Shown piece by piece: positions 25,339-34,837 of a DNA stretch of 64,000 nt (positions are counted from its first letter, which is position 1; each line of letters begins with the position of its first letter). The notes beneath the pieces are model-generated. The model saw nothing but the letters and a program-made list of their open reading frames with translations, ran no database searches and was not told where the DNA came from. The stretch is taken from positions 1 through 64,000 of the forward strand of contig QULQ01000006.1 in the NCBI GenBank assembly GCA_003490145.1. The letters run 5' to 3'. This stretch comes from Lachnospiraceae bacterium OM04-12BH. GTDB lineage: Bacteria; Bacillota; Clostridia; Lachnospirales; Lachnospiraceae. A program made the position numbers and the translations under genes.

Positions 25339-28300
25339 GTGCTGAGTGCAGTTGACAGGATATTGGCAGGTGAATTTAATAAAGAGAACCGTTTTCTGGA
25401 TTTTTCCACGCCGAGAATTGAATTGTCGGTGCATAGCGGAGAGATCAGCGAAGGCTCCTTTACCATATATGGACCAAAGAATCAGCTTACTGAAGGCAGG
25501 GTGTCATCCTCGAGACTCAGGATGAAATGCCTGACAGAGAATTTTACCGGTTATGAGGAAGAGATCAGTTATCAGTTTGATGCTGCAGACCTGGAAGAGG
25601 GCGAGTGCATCAGGGGAGAATTTTCCATTATCTCCAATCAGGGAGAGTATACGATACCTTATGAGGTTAATATTGTGCCGGTCTATATGGAATCCAGTCT
25701 TGGCACGATCCGGAATCTGTTTCATTTTACCAATCTGGCCAAAACTAATTTTGAGGAAGCTGTCAGGCTCTTTTATTCTGCACAGTTCAAAGCGGTCTTT
25801 CAGGGAGTGGACAGACAGTATTACACCATATACAGAGGTCTTTGTGCAGGAGAAAGAAGAGAACAGAATGTAGAGGAATTTCTGCTTGCAATCAAGAAGA
25901 AACAGAAGGTTCAGTTTCTTCTGGAAGAGCCTGAAATTCGTATCGATTCACCGAAAGAAAATACAGAGTATAAAGTAGTGATCAACAGAAATGGCTGGGG
26001 CTGCAGTGACCTTTCCGTGACGGCAGAGGGGGATTTTCTGGTACTGGAAAAGGATTATATCAGAGAGGAGGACTTCCTTGGGAATTGTTACAGATTACCC
26101 TTTTATCTGGCTGAGGACAAGCTTCACGGAGGCAGGAATTATGGGATCATCCATCTGAAGAATGCCTATACAGATCTGGCAGTCACAGTACAGGTCTATA
26201 CATCGTCAGGAACAGGAAGGATACCGAACCTGCGGCTGCAGAAAAAACATGCCATCTTAAGTCTGATGCAGTATTATGAAGCCTTTCGCACCAGGAAGAT
26301 CAGTGCAGCATCCTGGATGCAGGAAACAGAAAAGATCCTGGAGACACTGACCAGTGCAGATGAGAAGGATTATGCTTCCAGACTGATGCAGGTGCAGCTC
26401 ATGGTAACCCAGGAGCGTTACAGTGAAGCAAGCTGGCTTCTGTCCAAAACAGAGGAGGCCATGGCAGGGAGCTTTGATCCGGCACTTTATTGTTACGATC
26501 TGTATCTGACCACCCTGATCAACAGAGAAGAGTCCTACATAGACGAGGTGGCTCTGCAGGTGGAGAGGATCTATGCGCAGAATCCGGATAACTGGCGGAT
26601 CGCCTGGCTGCTTTTATATCTTTCAGAGGAATATGGCAAGAGCCCGTCTGCCAAATGGATGGTACTGGAGGATCAGTATAAATTGGGCTGTATCAGTCCG
26701 GTGCTTTACATAGAAGCATATAATCTGATGAATGCGTCACCTACGCTTCTGATGAAGCTGAGTGGCTTTGAACTGCAGGTACTGACCTATGCGCTGAAGA
26801 AAGGGCTGCTGAATCCGCAGATTGCTGAGCAGATCGTATTTCTGTCCTTTAAGGAAAAACAATATCAGGAACAGGTATATCAGCTTCTGAAGAAGTGCTG
26901 TGAGCTTGTACCTTCAGATGAACCACTGCGTGCGGTCTGCACACTTCTGATCAAGGGCTGTAAAATGGATGAGGAAGCCTTTGAATGGTATGCAAAGGGG
27001 ATTGAGAAGCAGCTTAGAATCACCAGACTGTATGAGTATTATATGATGTCGGTAAAGCTTTCTGACAGGACGGTACTGCCAAAGATCGTACTGATGTATT
27101 TTGCCTTTGACAGCAGTCTTGACAATCTGCACAATGCGTTTCTGTATGCTTATGTACATAAAAACAAAGAGACCTATCCGGAGATTTATGAGAACTACAA
27201 GGAGCAGATCGAGCGCTTTGTGGTCTTTCAGATGATGAAAGGAAAGAATAACAAATGGCTTTCCTATCTGTACCGGAATATCGTGACAGAAAGCATGATT
27301 ACAGAAGAAACGGCAGGGGGGCTGGCTGAGGCAGTCTTTATTCACAGACTTCAGATCAGAAGAGCGGATATCCATCGGGTTGTCATCGTATATGAGAAGC
27401 AGAAGGGCGAGGTGGCGTTTAAGGCAGGTGGCAGGGAGGTTTATCTGCCGGTTTATGGAAGTGACTGTCGTATCTTCCTGGAGGATAGCAGTGGCTGCCG
27501 GTACTGCCGGGAAGAAGATTATGAACTGGAAAGAATGCTGATCCCGGACAAGCTTGCCAAAATGGCGGCAGTTTATATCACAGATGATGTGAACCTGGAT
27601 ATCTGGATGTGTGAAAGAGGACGCGTACTGGCTGTGATCAATGAAGAGAATGTGCAGCTCATGAAGCGTGTATGCGGCTATGAGGTTCTGGAAGATAATA
27701 TGCGGCGGGATATCCGTATGAATCTGATACGGTATTTCTATGAAAAAGATAAAATGCAGGAGCTTGACAGCTTCCTTTCTGAAATAACCTATGAAATGGC
27801 AGATAATTCCTGTTATGCAGAGATTCTCAGCTTCCTTATCATGCGTGGTATGTATGAAAAGGCTTACGAATGGATCCGTAAGAGAGGTGGAGAAGGGATC
27901 GATGCCAAAAATCTGATGAGACTCTGCAGCAGACTGATCCAGATGGAACTGGCTGATCCGGATCCTGTGTTGACAGCTCTCGTCTATCTGGCATTCCAGA
28001 GTGGAAAATACGATGAAAATCTGCTGAAATATCTGAACAGTTACTATAATGGCTGTGTCAGAAACATGAGAGATGTTTACAAGGCAGCTGCAGCCTTTGG
28101 TGTGGATGCCTATGCGATCAGTGAAAGGATACTGATCCAGCTTCTTTATACAGGAGCTTATATCAGTGAAAAAACGGAGATATTCCGGTATTATGTAGCA
28201 GGCGGGGCAGGAACGGATGTGGAGATGGCATTCCTTTCGCAGAGCTGTTATGACTATTTTGTGGATGATAAGATCACAGATGATTATCTGATGAAGGAGC

Positions 28301-28887
28301 TGCAGAGGATCATAGACAGGCGGGAGGAGGTGCCTCTTGTATGCAAGCTGGCTTATACCCGTTATTATGCCGAAAACAAGGAGCTTCTGGATAAGCATGT
28401 GATAGAGAATCTGATCCCTTACCTGCGGGAGCTGATCGCTGCAGATCTCCTGTTCCCTTATTATAAGGAGTATGCGGATAAGATCTCTTTTATGAGGCAG
28501 TTCATGGATAAGACCATGATCCGTTACAGGCTGGAAAATGGCGGCAGGGCGGTGATCCATTATCTTCTGGAGGGAAGCGATGGAGAATATGTCATGCAGG
28601 AAATGAAGGAAATGTTTGGCGGTATCTGCGTGAAACAGTTTATTCTATTCTTTGGAGAGAAGCTGCAGTATTACATTACAGAAACAGAAGAGGATAAGGA
28701 ACACCTGACAGAGAGCGGTACCTTAAGCCGCAGTGATACAGACAGGGAACAGAAGGAAAGCAAATACAGTCTGATCAATGATATTGCCATAGGCAGAGCC
28801 CTGGACGATGAAAATACCATGGGAGATCTGCTCCATGAATATTTTGAGAGGGAATTTATGGTAGAAAAGCTCTTCCATATTGTATAA
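25339..28887 (+). CDS. Giant DUF5717 family protein
   Basis: This 1,182-residue soluble protein has no signal peptide or membrane helix. Two beta-rich, Ig-like segments (about 25-115 and 205-300) are followed by a long alpha-helical solenoid (about 300-620 and 800-1120) with TPR-like helix pairs, interrupted by a beta segment (about 680-790). I recall this layout as DUF5717, seen in Lachnospiraceae. Function is unknown. The start is GTG at 25339 with AAAAGGAG eight bases before. It leads a tight operon with a degenerate Hsp70-like gene 12 bases downstream, a TPR-like gene and a coiled-coil membrane gene, so a large membrane-linked assembly is the best inference. Confidence 0.75.
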   Translation: MLSAVDRILAGEFNKENRFLDFSTPRIELSVHSGEISEGSFTIYGPKNQLTEGRVSSSRLRMKCLTENFTGYEEEISYQFDAADLEEGECIRGEFSIISNQGEYTIPYEVNIVPVYMESSLGTIRNLFHFTNLAKTNFEEAVRLFYSAQFKAVFQGVDRQYYTIYRGLCAGERREQNVEEFLLAIKKKQKVQFLLEEPEIRIDSPKENTEYKVVINRNGWGCSDLSVTAEGDFLVLEKDYIREEDFLGNCYRLPFYLAEDKLHGGRNYGIIHLKNAYTDLAVTVQVYTSSGTGRIPNLRLQKKHAILSLMQYYEAFRTRKISAASWMQETEKILETLTSADEKDYASRLMQVQLMVTQERYSEASWLLSKTEEAMAGSFDPALYCYDLYLTTLINREESYIDEVALQVERIYAQNPDNWRIAWLLLYLSEEYGKSPSAKWMVLEDQYKLGCISPVLYIEAYNLMNASPTLLMKLSGFELQVLTYALKKGLLNPQIAEQIVFLSFKEKQYQEQVYQLLKKCCELVPSDEPLRAVCTLLIKGCKMDEEAFEWYAKGIEKQLRITRLYEYYMMSVKLSDRTVLPKIVLMYFAFDSSLDNLHNAFLYAYVHKNKETYPEIYENYKEQIERFVVFQMMKGKNNKWLSYLYRNIVTESMITEETAGGLAEAVFIHRLQIRRADIHRVVIVYEKQKGEVAFKAGGREVYLPVYGSDCRIFLEDSSGCRYCREEDYELERMLIPDKLAKMAAVYITDDVNLDIWMCERGRVLAVINEENVQLMKRVCGYEVLEDNMRRDIRMNLIRYFYEKDKMQELDSFLSEITYEMADNSCYAEILSFLIMRGMYEKAYEWIRKRGGEGIDAKNLMRLCSRLIQMELADPDPVLTALVYLAFQSGKYDENLLKYLNSYYNGCVRNMRDVYKAAAAFGVDAYAISERILIQLLYTGAYISEKTEIFRYYVAGGAGTDVEMAFLSQSCYDYFVDDKITDDYLMKELQRIIDRREEVPLVCKLAYTRYYAENKELLDKHVIENLIPYLRELIAADLLFPYYKEYADKISFMRQFMDKTMIRYRLENGGRAVIHYLLEGSDGEYVMQEMKEMFGGICVKQFILFFGEKLQYYITETEEDKEHLTESGTLSRSDTDREQKESKYSLINDIAIGRALDDENTMGDLLHEYFEREFMVEKLFHIV

Positions 28888-28899
28888 AGGAGAAAAGTC

Positions 28900-30225
28900 A
28901 TGTTCGCAGGGGTAAAGGAACAGACAGAAAAGAAAAACGGTAAAAAAATAGCAGTCGGATATGATCTTGGCAGTGTGGCTTCCCAGATCAGCTACTGCAC
29001 ACTGGAGGAACAGAGGGTGGAAACGGTATCCAGTGTGGCAGGCACAGAACAGTACAATATTCCTACTGTACTCTGCAAACGGAGAGGGGTAAACCAGTGG
29101 TTTTACGGTAAGGAGGCACTGAAATACGAAAGAGAGGAAGATGGCATTCTGGTAGGGGATCTGGTGGAGCTTGCTAAAAGGGGAGAAGAGGTAGTCGTGG
29201 AAACAGAAAGCTACGATCCGGCAGCCCTGCTGACACTGTATGTCAAACGTAGTCTTTCCCTGCTCTCTCTTCATGCTTCTTTAAGCCAGATCGAAGTGAT
29301 GATGTTTACGGTAGAGGAACTGACACCGGAGATGGTCGATGTTCTTTCCAAGGTAGTGGCAGGACTCTCCCTGCAGACGAAAAAAGTCCTGTTTCAGAGC
29401 AGGGCGGAAAGCTTCTACTATTATATGCTGTATCAGCCAAAGGAGCTGTGGCAGAACCAGGTCATGATCTTTGATTACAGCAGAGAGATGAAAAGCATCT
29501 GTCTTGAATGCAATCCTATGACAACACCACAGGTGGTGCTGATCAACAGCAATATATATCCGGATATGGAGAGGGTTACCTTTGTCAGGGGAGAGTCACC
29601 GGAGGCAGAGGAAGAACGGGAGCAGCAGGAGAAGGAACTGGATGAAAAATTTCTGCAGATAGTAGAAGCGGAGATGGAGGGCAGCATATTCTCTACGGTA
29701 TATCTTCTGGGTGACGGATTCAAAGAAGGCTGGGCAAGGGAGTCCCTGCGGTATCTCTGCAGGAACAGAAGAGTATTTCAGGGAAATAACCTGTACAGTA
29801 AAGGCGCCTGCTATGGAGCCATTGAGAGGGTAAGCCCAAGTGGGGAAGGAAAAAAGTATGTATATCTCGGGGCAGATAAGCTGAAATCCAATGTAGGCAT
29901 GAAGGTGGAGAGAAGAGGGGAGGATTCTTACTTTGCCATTCTGGATGCCGGACAGAACTGGTATGAGGCAGCCACAGATTTTGAAGTGATCCTGAGAAAA
30001 GGAAACAGTCTTTTCTTTCATATCACACCACTGACAGGTGAAAATATCACGGATAAAAAGATCGAACTGGAAGGACTGCCGGAGAGACCACCCTGTACCA
30101 CCAGACTGAAGATCCATGTGGAAATGGAATCTGTAAATCAGGTAACAGCAACCATAGAAGATATGGGATTTGGAGAATTTTTTCCATCCAGCGGCAAGGG
30201 CTGGCGCAAGACTATTACCGTCTGA
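28900..30225 (+). CDS. DUF5716 protein, degenerate Hsp70/actin-like fold
   Basis: The 441-residue protein follows the Hsp70 ATPase plan: phosphate-1-like IAVGYDLGSVASQIS (about 17-31), a connect-1-like stretch ending at VLFQSRAESFYYYMLY (about 165-180), phosphate-2-like QVMIFDYSREMKSICLE (about 187-203) and an adenosine-motif-like VYLLGDGFKEGW with KGACYGAI (about 267-310). The phosphate-2 loop lacks the usual GGGT, so ATP hydrolysis may be lost. A C-terminal beta region (about 320-435) replaces the Hsp70 substrate domain. I recall the family as DUF5716. The ribosome site is AAAGGAG. Fold is inferred from motif order. Confidence 0.75.
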   Translation: MFAGVKEQTEKKNGKKIAVGYDLGSVASQISYCTLEEQRVETVSSVAGTEQYNIPTVLCKRRGVNQWFYGKEALKYEREEDGILVGDLVELAKRGEEVVVETESYDPAALLTLYVKRSLSLLSLHASLSQIEVMMFTVEELTPEMVDVLSKVVAGLSLQTKKVLFQSRAESFYYYMLYQPKELWQNQVMIFDYSREMKSICLECNPMTTPQVVLINSNIYPDMERVTFVRGESPEAEEEREQQEKELDEKFLQIVEAEMEGSIFSTVYLLGDGFKEGWARESLRYLCRNRRVFQGNNLYSKGACYGAIERVSPSGEGKKYVYLGADKLKSNVGMKVERRGEDSYFAILDAGQNWYEAATDFEVILRKGNSLFFHITPLTGENITDKKIELEGLPERPPCTTRLKIHVEMESVNQVTATIEDMGFGEFFPSSGKGWRKTITV

Positions 30226-30243
30226 GGGAAAGGGAGCAGGTTC

Positions 30244-31077
30244 ATGGAGAACGTATTATTATGCACAGGTAAATATGCAGAAAAACCATATTATTTTGAA
30301 CATGCAGGTATGAATGTATACTGTGTGGAGGAGCTTTGCTATCTGCTGGCCAGCAACCCTTTTATGATAGATGCGGGGATCATGAATAAGCAGCTGGTAC
30401 AGTGGCTGTATGAAGAATGTGAGCTGAAGGAGCTTTCCCATCAGCTGCTGCAGCTTTTCCAGCGCGGGTGCCAGCCGGGCGTATTCGTGGATACGATCCT
30501 GGATTATACTGGTTACTGCAGCAGGGAAGATAAGGAACGGATCGATGAGGTATTAAAGGGAAGCGCAGGACTTGATCAGTATGAGAAGCAGAAACGCCAG
30601 GGAGATTATCTGATGAAAAATGGAAGGTACCAGCTGGCAGTGCATGAATATGAAAAGCTGCTTTCCATTCTGCCGGAGGCCGAAAAGGAGCTGATCCCAT
30701 CGGTGTATCATAATCTTGGCGTGGCCTGCTGCAGACTGTTCCGGTTTGAAAGTGGAGCCTCTTATCTGAAGAAGGCATATGAGCTTTCTGGGAGGGAGGA
30801 GTCCGGGATCCAGTATCTGGAAGCACTGCGTGAGCAACTGACAGAGGCAGACTATGTTTCCTTTATTGCAGACCATAGAGAATATTATGAATTGTCCATG
30901 AAGGTGGAAAAGCTCTATGAGATGGCAAGAGGACAGTTTGAGGCAACAAGGGAAAACCGTATGCTGTCAGCACTGAAGATCTACAGGGATGAGGGAAACA
31001 CAGGCTCCTATTATGAAGAGATCGACAAGATCATAGCAAGACTTAAGGATGATTACCGGGCAAGTGTGGCACAGTAG
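30244..31077 (+). CDS. TPR-like helical protein of the DUF5717 operon
   Basis: The 277-residue soluble, mainly helical protein has an N-terminal domain (about 1-110) rich in Leu/Cys/Tyr (VYCVEELCYLLASNPF) and TPR-like repeats in the middle (about 118-200: GDYLMKNGRYQLAVHEYEKLL, YHNLGVACCRLFRFESGASYL). It has no signal peptide or catalytic motif. It starts 18 bases after the Hsp70-like gene with a good AAGGGAG site and is followed 13 bases later by the coiled-coil membrane gene. Likely an adaptor linking the other three products. I do not recognise a named family. Confidence 0.75.
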   Translation: MENVLLCTGKYAEKPYYFEHAGMNVYCVEELCYLLASNPFMIDAGIMNKQLVQWLYEECELKELSHQLLQLFQRGCQPGVFVDTILDYTGYCSREDKERIDEVLKGSAGLDQYEKQKRQGDYLMKNGRYQLAVHEYEKLLSILPEAEKELIPSVYHNLGVACCRLFRFESGASYLKKAYELSGREESGIQYLEALREQLTEADYVSFIADHREYYELSMKVEKLYEMARGQFEATRENRMLSALKIYRDEGNTGSYYEEIDKIIARLKDDYRASVAQ

Positions 31078-31090
31078 GCAAGGAGAGAAT

Positions 31091-32275
31091 ATGAGCTTTT
31101 TTGATAAGATATTTCCCTGGAGAAAGAACCAGGAAGACCCCATGTATGAGATCGATGACTGGAATGAGATCGTTTACGACCGGGATGATCTTCAGATCAA
31201 CGATAAGCAGCAGAGAGAGGATTATATCAAAGGGTGTCTCGAACAGATCGCAGAGGCATCTACAGAGCTGGAAAACCTGAAGCATGAGTATAACATGGTC
31301 ACCTCCTATCTGAAGGATATGGAGGAGATCGAATCACTGCCGGAGGAAGAGATGCTTCTTCTGCAGAGCTATGCCCGAAGGATCGAAGAGCTTTCCGATA
31401 AGCAGTCAGACTATGCCAGAAGAGAACGGAAGCTGGATGAGGCAAAATACCGTCAGATGGAGCGGATGGAGGACGAAGTCCAGGAGGGCTGTGAGAAGCT
31501 TCTGAAAGCAGAAGAATATCAGGAACTGATCAAAAGGGATCTGAAAAGACTGGATGGAGAAAAGCAGGCCTATCAGTACAGAAAGGCAGAGCTGCAGCAC
31601 ATTCTGGAGGATTCCAGAAGCATGGCCATCATCTGTACCATAGCTGTGATCATCTGTATTTTGGTACTGCTGATCCTGCAGTATGGCTTTTCCATGAATA
31701 CAGGGATCGGCTATGTGGCAGCGGCAGCACTCGGGGCGGCAGCGATCACAGCAGTTTTTCTCAAGTACAACAATGCTTCCGAGGAACTTTCCAGAGTGGA
31801 AAACGGGATCGGAAGAATCATAAGACTTCAGAATACAGTAAAGATCCGGTACGTGAACAATACGCACCTGCTGGATTATCTTTATATGAAATATCAGGTC
31901 AGCAGTGCCAGGGAGCTGCAGAAGGATTATCAGGATTATCAGCAGGAAAGAGAAGAGAGGGAGCGCTATTACAGTGCAGAGAAGGATCTGGATGAATGTC
32001 AGAAGGATCTGATCCATGAGCTGAGAAGATTTCAGATACAGGATCCCATGATCTGGATCCATCAGACCAGAGGACTTCTTGACAAAAAGGAAATGGTGGA
32101 GATCCGCCACAGCCTGATCATCAGACGGCAGTCCCTGCGCCGGAGAATGGATTATAATAAAGAAGTGGTTGCCGGAAAGGCACAGGATGAGATCAAGGAT
32201 CTGGCAAAGAAATACCCAAGATATGCAAGGGAGATCATGGATACCGTGGATGAATACGAAAAGGATTTTTCTTGA
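31091..32275 (+). CDS. Coiled-coil membrane protein of the DUF5717 operon
   Basis: The 394-residue protein has a long charged coiled coil (about 40-185), two adjacent membrane helices (about 187-208 ICTIAVIICILVLLILQYG and about 214-236 AAAALGAAAITAVFL) with a short hairpin between them, and a second coiled coil (about 240-310) ahead of a helical tail. Both ends face the cytoplasm. This is the only membrane anchor in the four-gene unit, so it probably recruits the giant solenoid and Hsp70-like proteins to the membrane. The start at 31091 directly follows AGGAG (31081-31085); an earlier in-frame ATG at 31049 lies within the preceding gene. Confidence 0.75.
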   Translation: MSFFDKIFPWRKNQEDPMYEIDDWNEIVYDRDDLQINDKQQREDYIKGCLEQIAEASTELENLKHEYNMVTSYLKDMEEIESLPEEEMLLLQSYARRIEELSDKQSDYARRERKLDEAKYRQMERMEDEVQEGCEKLLKAEEYQELIKRDLKRLDGEKQAYQYRKAELQHILEDSRSMAIICTIAVIICILVLLILQYGFSMNTGIGYVAAAALGAAAITAVFLKYNNASEELSRVENGIGRIIRLQNTVKIRYVNNTHLLDYLYMKYQVSSARELQKDYQDYQQEREERERYYSAEKDLDECQKDLIHELRRFQIQDPMIWIHQTRGLLDKKEMVEIRHSLIIRRQSLRRRMDYNKEVVAGKAQDEIKDLAKKYPRYAREIMDTVDEYEKDFS

Positions 32276-32300
32276 CGAATCTACTCCTGCATGATAGAGT
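32272..32300 (+). promoter_or_regulatory. Predicted promoter for the ABC transporter
   Basis: TTGACG (32272-32277) overlaps the stop codon of the preceding gene; TAGAGT (32295-32300) follows after 17 bases. About 65 bases of AT-rich leader precede the substrate-binding gene. Confidence 0.5.
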
Positions 32301-32365
32301 GATTATCGAACAAATACTTTAGTCTAATAAACTAATAAATCACTAAATTGGAAGAGGAGAACATT

Positions 32366-33235
32366 ATGAAAAAATTATTGGCAATGGCAGTAACAGCCGC
32401 ATTTACGGTAAGCATGCTGGCCGGATGCGGACAGAGCGCAGAAACAACAGATGCGTCCGCACAGGAAACAGAAACAGAAGCTGCTGACGAAGAGACAGCC
32501 GGTACAGCTGATGCGGCATCGGAGGATACTGCAGAGAGAACAACCTTTACTGTTGGATTTGATGCAGAATTTCCACCCTACGGCTATATGGATGAAAGCG
32601 GAGAGTATACCGGGTTTGACCTGGAGCTGGCACAGGAGGTATGTGACAGGAACGGCTGGGAGCTTGTAAAGCAGCCTATTGACTGGGATTCCAAGGATAT
32701 GGAATTATCCTCAGGAGCTATTGACTGTATCTGGAATGGCTTTACCATGAACGGACGTGAAGATGCTTATACCTTCAGTGTTCCCTATGTAGATAACAGT
32801 CAGGTGTTTGTAGTAGCCGCTGATTCCGGTATTACAGTCTTTGATGATCTTGCAGGCAAGAATGTGGGTGTGCAGAAGGATTCCTCCGCACTGGCAGCTC
32901 TTGAGGGTGATGCAGCAGAGCTTGCGGCAACCTTTGGTAATCTGACACAGTATTCTGATTATAATACAGCATTCATGGATCTGGAGCAGGGTGCGATTGA
33001 TGCACTTGCAATCGATGTGGGCGTTGCTGATTATCAGATCGCATCCAGGGGAGAGGGCTTTGTCAAGCTTTCCGAGAATCTGGCAAGCGAACAGTATGGA
33101 ATAGGCTTTAAGCTTGGCAATGTGGAACTGAAGGATCAGGTAGAAAAGACACTGCTTGAAATGGCAGATGACGGTACCTTTGGAAAGATTGCAGAAAAGT
33201 ATGGCTTATCAGACAGCGTATGTCTTGGTAAATAA
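32366..33235 (+). CDS. Amino-acid ABC transporter, substrate-binding lipoprotein
   Basis: The 289-residue family 3 binding protein has a signal peptide with lipobox MLAGCG (Cys about 20), a Glu/Asp/Thr/Ala-rich linker (about 22-55), and the solute-binding signature VGFDAEFPPYGYMDESGEYTGFDLELAQEV (as separate motifs FPPYGY and GFDLELA, about 60-95). It captures a polar amino acid outside the membrane and delivers it to the permease encoded downstream. The start at 32366 has GAGGAG upstream. Ligand not predictable. Confidence 0.9.
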   Translation: MKKLLAMAVTAAFTVSMLAGCGQSAETTDASAQETETEAADEETAGTADAASEDTAERTTFTVGFDAEFPPYGYMDESGEYTGFDLELAQEVCDRNGWELVKQPIDWDSKDMELSSGAIDCIWNGFTMNGREDAYTFSVPYVDNSQVFVVAADSGITVFDDLAGKNVGVQKDSSALAALEGDAAELAATFGNLTQYSDYNTAFMDLEQGAIDALAIDVGVADYQIASRGEGFVKLSENLASEQYGIGFKLGNVELKDQVEKTLLEMADDGTFGKIAEKYGLSDSVCLGK

Positions 33236-33257
33236 AAAAAGTTGCACTGGATAAGAC

Positions 33258-33284
33258 GGGAGAGATGACAGTATCATCTCTCCC
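33258..33284 (+). other. Intercistronic hairpin between binding protein and permease
   Basis: GGGAGAGATGA (33258-33268) pairs perfectly with TCATCTCTCCC (33274-33284) around CAGTA, without a T-tract. A likely mRNA-stabilising or partial-attenuation stem that lets the binding protein be made in excess over the membrane parts, as known for other ABC operons. Confidence 0.65.
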
Positions 33285-33317
33285 ACTGTCAGAAACAGGC
33301 AGAATGTGAGGGTATAC

Positions 33318-33965
33318 ATGACATTATCGATCATATTGTTACAGCTTATGAAAGGCATGGGAGTGACGGCAGAAATCTTTTTTCTGACGCTTCTTTTTTC
33401 TTTGCCCCTTGGTTTACTGGTGGCCTTTGGACGGATGTCAAAGAATGGCATTATCCGGATGATCAGTAAGATCTATATTTCTGTGCTGAGGGGAACACCG
33501 CTTATGCTCCAGCTCATCGTGGTGTATTTTGCCCCCTTTTATGTGTTTCACCTGAAGGTCGGCAATTACAGATTTCCGGCTATCATCATAGCGTTTGCGT
33601 TGAATTATGCGGCATATTTTGCAGAGATATACAGAGCAGGCATTGAATCCATGCCGGTTGGACAATATGAAGCAGCCAGAGTTCTTGGCTACAGCAGGCT
33701 CCAGACCTTTGTAAGGATCATTCTTCCACAGGTGATCAAGAGGATTCTGCCACCGGTGACGAATGAAACGATCACTCTTGTAAAGGATACTTCACTTGCG
33801 TTTGTGCTGGCACAGGCAGAAATGTTTACCATGGCAAAGCAGATCGCAGCCAAGGAGACAAGTATCATGCCGCTCATGATCGCAGGTGTGTTTTATTATC
33901 TGTTCAACCTGATCGTGGCAACGGTGATGGAACGGATCGAGAAGAGTCTGAATTACTATAAGTAA
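33318..33965 (+). CDS. Amino-acid ABC transporter, permease
   Basis: The 215-residue HisM/GlnP-type permease has five membrane segments and the EAA loop GQYEAARVLGYSRLQTFVRIILPQ (as EAARVLG, about 120-140) that contacts the ATPase. GAGGG at 33308-33312 favours the ATG at 33318 over the in-frame GTG at 33306. Works with the flanking binding protein and ATPase; homodimer or partner with itself, as no second permease is encoded. Confidence 0.9.
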   Translation: MTLSIILLQLMKGMGVTAEIFFLTLLFSLPLGLLVAFGRMSKNGIIRMISKIYISVLRGTPLMLQLIVVYFAPFYVFHLKVGNYRFPAIIIAFALNYAAYFAEIYRAGIESMPVGQYEAARVLGYSRLQTFVRIILPQVIKRILPPVTNETITLVKDTSLAFVLAQAEMFTMAKQIAAKETSIMPLMIAGVFYYLFNLIVATVMERIEKSLNYYK

Positions 33966-33981
33966 GAGATGGAGGAAGACA

Positions 33982-34752
33982 ATGAGCGAAGAAGGCAAGA
34001 TTCTGCTGCAGATAGAGCATATGAAAAAAAGCTTTGACGGGGTGGAGATCCTGAAGGATATTTCTCTTTCTGTCAGAGAAGGAGAGGTGGTTTCCATCAT
34101 AGGCCCTTCCGGCTCCGGCAAGTCAACACTGCTCCGGTGTGCAACGATGCTGGAGACCATGGATGGAGGGATGCTTTCCTATCTTTCTGAAAAAGCGGCA
34201 TATGAGGAAAATGGCAGATGCATTTATGCACCAAAGGCCAAACTGAAGGAGATCCACAAGAATTTCGGACTGGTATTCCAGAACTTTAATCTCTTTCCCC
34301 ATTACAGTGTTATGAAAAATATCACAGATGCACCTGTTGTTGTGGATAAGGTGCCAAAGAAGGAAGCAGAAGAGAGGGCGGAAAAGCTTCTTGCACAGCT
34401 TGGATTATCTGATAAGGCGGATGCTTATCCGTGCCAGCTTTCCGGAGGCCAGCAGCAGAGGGTATCGATTGCAAGGGCACTGGCGCTGCAGCCGAAGATC
34501 CTGTTTTTTGATGAGCCAACTTCTGCGCTCGATCCGGAGCTGACCGGGGAGGTGTTAAAGGTTATCAAGGAACTGGCAAGGGAACATATGACCATGATCA
34601 TCGTCACTCACGAGATGCAGTTTGCAAGAGAGCTGTCGGACAGGATCATTTTTATGGAGCAGGGGATCATACAGGCAGAAGGAACACCGGAGGAGATCTT
34701 CCACTGTGAAAATGACCGTGTCAGGGAATTTATTGGAAAGTTTCAGTCATAA
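33982..34752 (+). CDS. Amino-acid ABC transporter, ATP-binding protein
   Basis: The 256-residue GlnQ/HisP-type ATPase shows Walker [10 protein letters not shown] (about 40-48), Q-loop [10 protein letters not shown] (about 95-104), signature [16 protein letters not shown] (about 152-167), Walker [14 protein letters not shown] (about 173-185) and the switch His in IIVTHEM (about 207). It powers the importer with the upstream permease. The ribosome site is GGAGG at 33971-33975. Confidence 0.94.
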   Translation: MSEEGKILLQIEHMKKSFDGVEILKDISLSVREGEVVSIIGPSGSGKSTLLRCATMLETMDGGMLSYLSEKAAYEENGRCIYAPKAKLKEIHKNFGLVFQNFNLFPHYSVMKNITDAPVVVDKVPKKEAEERAEKLLAQLGLSDKADAYPCQLSGGQQQRVSIARALALQPKILFFDEPTSALDPELTGEVLKVIKELAREHMTMIIVTHEMQFARELSDRIIFMEQGIIQAEGTPEEIFHCENDRVREFIGKFQS

Positions 34753-34758
34753 GACGTG

Positions 34759-34787
34759 TTGATTTATGACAGGAGGTAGTATATACT
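34759..34787 (+). promoter_or_regulatory. Predicted promoter of purC-purF-purB
   Basis: TTGATT (34759-34764) and TATACT (34782-34787) are 17 bases apart. No purine riboswitch or PurR-box pair was recognised in the 50-base leader. Confidence 0.6.
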
Positions 34788-34837
34788 CCACAATAGAGGT
34801 TATTTACTAAAACTTTACGAAAGGCAAGGAAACCAAA

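Noticed and set aside
26914..28560. Long - strand open frame (548 codons) opposite the DUF5717 gene
   Set aside because: No start signal, and composition typical of an antisense shadow; the + strand gene is well supported.
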